Made by a program: the position numbers and the translations under genes. A DNA stretch of 7,152 nt from Candidatus Omnitrophota bacterium (GTDB lineage: Bacteria > Omnitrophota > Gorgyraeia > Gygaellales > Profunditerraquicolaceae): contig JAUYEC010000172.1 in the NCBI GenBank assembly GCA_030691585.1, positions 1 through 7,152 of the forward strand. Direction: 5' to 3'. The notes under the pieces are model-generated. The model searched no databases. It saw nothing but the letters and a program-made list of their open reading frames with translations, and was not told where the DNA came from. Below, piece after piece: positions 4,261 through 7,152 of this stretch; the stretch's first letter is position 1, and each line of letters opens with the position of its first letter.

Positions 4261-5298
4261 CTACCCCCCTGTTTTATATAAACAATATCCTAACCCCGCT
4301 ACCATCGCGGCATTATCCGTGCAAAGGCTCTTGGCCGGGAAAGAAACATCTATGCCCCGACAGCGGCATTCTAAACGGAATTTTTCCCTTAATCTTTCAT
4401 TACAGGCCACACCGCCTCCGATTACCAGCCGTTTTATTTTATGCGACGCGCAAGCCAAGACGGACTTGCTGACTAAAGCGCCGATCACAGACTCCTGGAA
4501 CGACGCGGCGATGTCGCATATCGTCGTCCGTATTCCGTCGTTCGTCGTCCGTCGTCCGTTTACCCCGAGCGACCTGTGGTGAGCGAAGTCGAACCAAGTC
4601 GAGGGGTCGTTCGTCGTCCGTGAGACATGTTTGTTTGTATAATACAAAACCGCAGTCTTTATTCCGCTGAAACTAAAATCCAACGGGTTGGAGGTGCCGC
4701 AACATTTGAATTTAATACTTTTTGCGTTGCCGCGCAGGCTGGCTTTTTCTATTGCCGGGCCCCCGGGATAACCCAGGCCCAGTATTTTTGCCGTCTTGTC
4801 AAAAGCCTCACCGCAGGCGTCATCCTGGCTGCGGCCCAGCGCCTTAATATCAGCAAAACTTTTCACCATGTACAAATTCGTATGCCCGCCGGAAACAACT
4901 AAAGCGATAAAAGGAATTTTTACACCCGCCCCATCCAGAAAATTAGCGTAAATATGGCTTAGGACGTGGTCCACGTTTATCAACCTGATGCCGCAGGCCA
5001 GGCTTACTGCCCTGGCAAACGCGACGCCTACTAAAAGCGAACCCGGAAGGCCCGGCTCCGTAGTCACAGCGATGAGGCCGATATCTTTTAAGCGAACCTT
5101 AGCGTTTTTCAAAGCCTGCCCGGCGACACCCGAAATAGTTTCCAATTGCGCCCGCGACGCTATCTCCGGAATGACACCGCCGTAGAGCTTATGGATCTGC
5201 AGGCTTGAGGAAACCTCACAAGAAAGTATCTTCCTGCCGTCTTTGACTACCGCGACTGACGTCTCATCGCAGGATGTCTCAATGCCCAGGACATTCAT
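4261..5298 (-). CDS. tsaD: tRNA N6-adenosine threonylcarbamoyltransferase TsaD, with in-frame repeat insertion
   Basis: TsaD transfers the threonylcarbamoyl group from threonylcarbamoyl-AMP to A37 of tRNAs reading ANN codons, with TsaB and TsaE in bacteria; it is normally essential. The fold signatures are all present: MNVLGIETSCDETSVAVV (1-18), the metal ligands H111 and H115 in DHVLSH, SGGHTNLY (136-143), DDACGEAFDKTAKILGLGYPGG (159-180), FSFSGIKTAVLYY (208-220), DIAASFQ (262-268), GGGVACNERLR and TDNAAM with D328. Between Y220 and D262 the family has a short linker, but here residues about 225-260 are low-complexity sequence (RTTND, RRTTNDGIRTT) encoded by repeats. The C terminus ends soon after TDNAAM, about 20 residues shorter than E. 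coli TsaD. The ATG overlaps the preceding stop by 4 nt. Confidence 0.95.
   Translation of the reverse strand: MNVLGIETSCDETSVAVVKDGRKILSCEVSSSLQIHKLYGGVIPEIASRAQLETISGVAGQALKNAKVRLKDIGLIAVTTEPGLPGSLLVGVAFARAVSLACGIRLINVDHVLSHIYANFLDGAGVKIPFIALVVSGGHTNLYMVKSFADIKALGRSQDDACGEAFDKTAKILGLGYPGGPAIEKASLRGNAKSIKFKCCGTSNPLDFSFSGIKTAVLYYTNKHVSRTTNDPSTWFDFAHHRSLGVNGRRTTNDGIRTTICDIAASFQESVIGALVSKSVLACASHKIKRLVIGGGVACNERLREKFRLECRCRGIDVSFPAKSLCTDNAAMVAGLGYCLYKTGG
4521..4621 (-). repeat. Composite repeat insertion inside tsaD
   Basis: About 100 nt of repeat sequence interrupts tsaD in frame. The stretch 4521-4545 matches 249-273 at 24 of 25 bases. A 15-base unit, tcgttcgtcgtccgt, occurs identically at 4538-4552 and 4607-4621 and brackets a different element at 4562-4607. 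The unit reads as RTTN-like peptides on the coding strand. Confidence 0.8.
4562..4607. repeat. Nested repeat: one GAGCGAAGTCGA element inside another
   Basis: The outer halves accccgagcga (4562-4572) and agtcgaggggt (4597-4607) join into one imperfectly palindromic element once the 24 bases between them are removed. The bases between (4573-4596) contain ggtgagcgaagtcgaacc, a second element with the same GAGCGAAGTCGA core. I recognise both as types of short dispersed repeat seen in many bacterial genomes; this is from memory, not a search. Confidence 0.6.
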
Positions 5299-6095
5299 CG
5301 CGCCAGCTCCGAGACATAAACAAATTTATAGCCCTCTCTCTCCAGCTGCGGCATCATTTCTTTCAAGACTTGCAAGGTTGCCCTGCGGTCATGGCCGATA
5401 CCCACGGCGCGGCCGTAGATCCGGGCTTTTGTTTTCAATTGATAGAGCTGCTTCTTGATATACTCCGGATCCGACCTATTATCCAGAAATACGTCCCTTT
5501 TGACAAAGGACAGCCCAACCGAACGTGCCGCCTGCGCGCAGACGGAATTTGAAGTAACAAAACTGTCCAGAAAGAACAACTGCCTGGCTAAGAGGTCCCT
5601 GAATATCACTGCCATGATCGCGGGATCTTCGGTAGCCAGGGACCCCATATGCCCGGATACGCCCATCACGTAATCAATGCCTGCTAAGTCACGGTCGAGT
5701 ATATCTTTAACGGTTGTCCTGTCCATAGAGGCCATGATCGTATCTTTTTCCAGGCGGACCCGGTCATGCGGCTCAAGCGGCAGGTGCAGAATTATCTGCC
5801 AGCCGCGGCGATGTAATTCCCGGGCGGCTTTCTTAGAATAGCTTAAGTTCGGCAATACCGAGGCGGTAATAGGGTATTTCATACTGGCGGCAAGCGGCAG
5901 GTTGTTCAGATTATATCCCCAATCATCCAGGACAATGGCGATCTTCCCTTTTACTACCGCGGCCGGGACTGCTGCCGGCGGTTTCTTAACGGGCAATCTT
6001 GGCCGCGGCCGGCCCAGGGACATGAACACCCACTGCAGGATAATAACCGCTACCAGCGCCGTTATGGCTATTTGGTATCTTTTTTCTTTTTTCAC
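5295..6095 (-). CDS. Divergent polysaccharide deacetylase family protein (YibQ/DUF610 type)
   Basis: The 266-residue product has an N-terminal membrane anchor (QIAITALVAVIILQWVFM, 8-25), a proline- and alanine-rich linker (29-48), and a polysaccharide-deacetylase-like domain exported to the periplasm. Family motifs are IAIVLDDWGYN (52-62, with D57 and D58), LHLPLEP (103-109), GVSGHMGSLAT (145-155, with H149), FFLDSFVTS (174-182) and AVGIGHDR (230-237). The Asp and His residues fit the metal site of this superfamily, but activity of the divergent group is unproven. It is often found near cell-envelope proteases and hydrolases. It starts with GTG at 6095, which overlaps the TGA of the protease gene in GTGA, so translation is probably coupled. 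Its own end overlaps the tsaD start by 4 nt. Confidence 0.9.
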   Translation of the reverse strand: MKKEKRYQIAITALVAVIILQWVFMSLGRPRPRLPVKKPPAAVPAAVVKGKIAIVLDDWGYNLNNLPLAASMKYPITASVLPNLSYSKKAARELHRRGWQIILHLPLEPHDRVRLEKDTIMASMDRTTVKDILDRDLAGIDYVMGVSGHMGSLATEDPAIMAVIFRDLLARQLFFLDSFVTSNSVCAQAARSVGLSFVKRDVFLDNRSDPEYIKKQLYQLKTKARIYGRAVGIGHDRRATLQVLKEMMPQLEREGYKFVYVSELAR

Positions 6096-7152
6096 TTGGC
6101 TTCGGCCGGTTTTAGGCAGATCGTTTTATATAAATTCAGTGCTTTAAGGATATCTACCGCGCGCATCAACTGATTATCACTTTTATAATTAAAAGTATCG
6201 GCGGGTACTGCCGGTTTTTCTTTCTTCTCTACTTCTTCAAAGACCTGGCGCGCTTTAGCTTGATCTTCGTGTTCATCACGGGCGGCTTCCGCCTTGGCCT
6301 CCTCCACGACTATATCCGGGATGACCCCTTTGTCGTGTATCACTTTACCCAGAGGCGTAAAATATTTGCTGGTGGTCAGCCTCAAGGCCGAGCCGTCTCC
6401 TAAAGGGACCACCGTCTGCACCGACCCTTTGCCGAATGATTTTGTCCCCACGATTATGGCGCGGCGGTAGTCCTGAAAACATCCGGCAACTATCTCGCTG
6501 CCGGAAGCCGAACCTTCATTGATCAAAACCACCATCGGCAGTTCAAGGTTGGGGCGCGCGTAACTTGCGATAAACTCCAGGTTCTGGTTAGACTGGCGGC
6601 CTTTGGTATAAACGATCATCTTGCCTTTGGGTATGAATTTCTCCGCCACTCTTACCGCCGTCTCCAACAGCCCGCCGGGGTTATTGCGCAGGTCCAGAAT
6701 GAAAGCACGCATCCCCTCTTTGGATAATTTCTTCATCGCCGCGGTAAAGTCGCGCTCGGTGTTCTCGGTAAATTCCACCAGTCGGATGTAACCGATGCCG
6801 TCTTCAAGGATCCTGGCCTGCTTGATATCTTTTATATTGATGATCGCCCGGACGATCTTAAAATCAAGAAGCTTATTTTCCGACTCGCGCAGGACGGTGA
6901 TATTTACCGGCTCGCCCGGCTCGCCGCGCAATTTTTTTACCGCGTCGGTTATGCTCATGTCGCGGGTGATCACACTATCAATGCGCACGATGCGGTCGCC
7001 TGCTTTGACGCCTGCCTTCCAGGCGGGCGTGCCCTCAAGCGGGGTGACCACGGTCAACAAGCTGTCTTTAACGGTGACCTCGATGCCCAGCCCGCCAAAT
7101 TTACCCTCGGTCTCGGTCCTTAAATCCTCATAGGTCTCCGGGTCCATAAACT
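6092..7152 (-). CDS. Carboxyl-terminal processing protease (S41 family, CtpA/Prc type), 5' end cut
   Basis: The frame is open to the window edge: a TTT codon precedes the first in-window ATG at 7147, and FMDPETY is a usual internal stretch of this family, so the true start and signal peptide lie outside. From that ATG, a PDZ domain spans about residues 18-100 (GGLGIEV, VVTPLEGTPAWKAGVKAGDRI). The protease core follows, with GYIRLVEF (119-126), LDLRNNPGGLL (151-161), EGSASGSEIVAG (211-222), GTKSFGKGSVQ (234-244) and GSALRLTTSKYFTPLG (252-267). S215 and K240 align with the Ser-Lys pair and are 25 residues apart, as in E. coli Prc. These proteases trim or degrade periplasmic proteins and often act on cell-wall enzymes. 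A charged Glu/Lys/Ala-rich tail (283-313) follows the core. It overlaps the deacetylase gene by 4 nt. Confidence 0.95.
   Translation of the reverse strand, partial: FMDPETYEDLRTETEGKFGGLGIEVTVKDSLLTVVTPLEGTPAWKAGVKAGDRIVRIDSVITRDMSITDAVKKLRGEPGEPVNITVLRESENKLLDFKIVRAIINIKDIKQARILEDGIGYIRLVEFTENTERDFTAAMKKLSKEGMRAFILDLRNNPGGLLETAVRVAEKFIPKGKMIVYTKGRQSNQNLEFIASYARPNLELPMVVLINEGSASGSEIVAGCFQDYRRAIIVGTKSFGKGSVQTVVPLGDGSALRLTTSKYFTPLGKVIHDKGVIPDIVVEEAKAEAARDEHEDQAKARQVFEEVEKKEKPAVPADTFNYKSDNQLMRAVDILKALNLYKTICLKPAEAK

Noticed and set aside
3921..4472. Open frame of 183 codons on the plus strand
   Set aside because: It is antisense to the mgtC-like gene and the end of tsaD, with no domain and no good ribosome binding site seen.

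Overview
All nine recognisable protein genes lie on the minus strand, so transcription runs from position 7152 towards 1. Gene spacing is tight: two 4-nt start/stop overlaps and gaps of 2 to 14 nt upstream of position 2963, then larger repeat-filled gaps downstream. The gene set suggests an uncultured anaerobic bacterium with an envelope and a Wood-Ljungdahl pathway. The mix of acetyl-CoA synthase genes, LarB, bactofilin and dispersed GTAGGGGC-type palindromes would fit a lineage such as Omnitrophota or a related candidate phylum, but this is inference and no taxonomic marker was searched.

Region 7152-4261, envelope and tRNA modification. A carboxyl-terminal processing protease (S41, 5' end outside the window) overlaps a membrane-anchored divergent polysaccharide deacetylase family protein. 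That gene overlaps tsaD, which makes the t6A modification of tRNA. tsaD carries an in-frame insertion of about 100 nt built of repeats.

Region 4258-2973, membrane and cytoskeleton. An MgtC/SapB-type membrane protein is followed by a bactofilin with a C-terminal excisionase/MerR-like DNA-binding domain. Next comes a small protein with the same kind of DNA-binding domain at its N terminus and one transmembrane helix at its C terminus. This pair is the best candidate for an undescribed system, possibly a link between DNA, cytoskeleton and membrane.

Region 2962-1, C1 and cofactor metabolism. LarB (nickel-pincer nucleotide synthesis, with a short N terminus) is followed by an FmdE-domain protein, the large subunit of the corrinoid iron-sulfur protein (AcsC), and the N-terminal 2Fe-2S domain of a probable corrinoid-activating protein (RACo/AcsV), which is cut by the window edge. 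AcsC and RACo belong to one methyl-transfer system: RACo-type proteins re-reduce the cobalt centre of the corrinoid protein.

Repeats. Five 29-nt palindromes, each with 14-bp perfect arms and a 1-nt centre, lie in the downstream third. One is read through inside acsC, one supplies the acsC stop codon, two fill the gap upstream of acsC, and one abuts the ribosome binding site of the FmdE-domain gene. A second, CGT-rich repeat family links the acsC-RACo gap with the tsaD insertion. No tRNA, rRNA, CRISPR array or transposase gene was seen.
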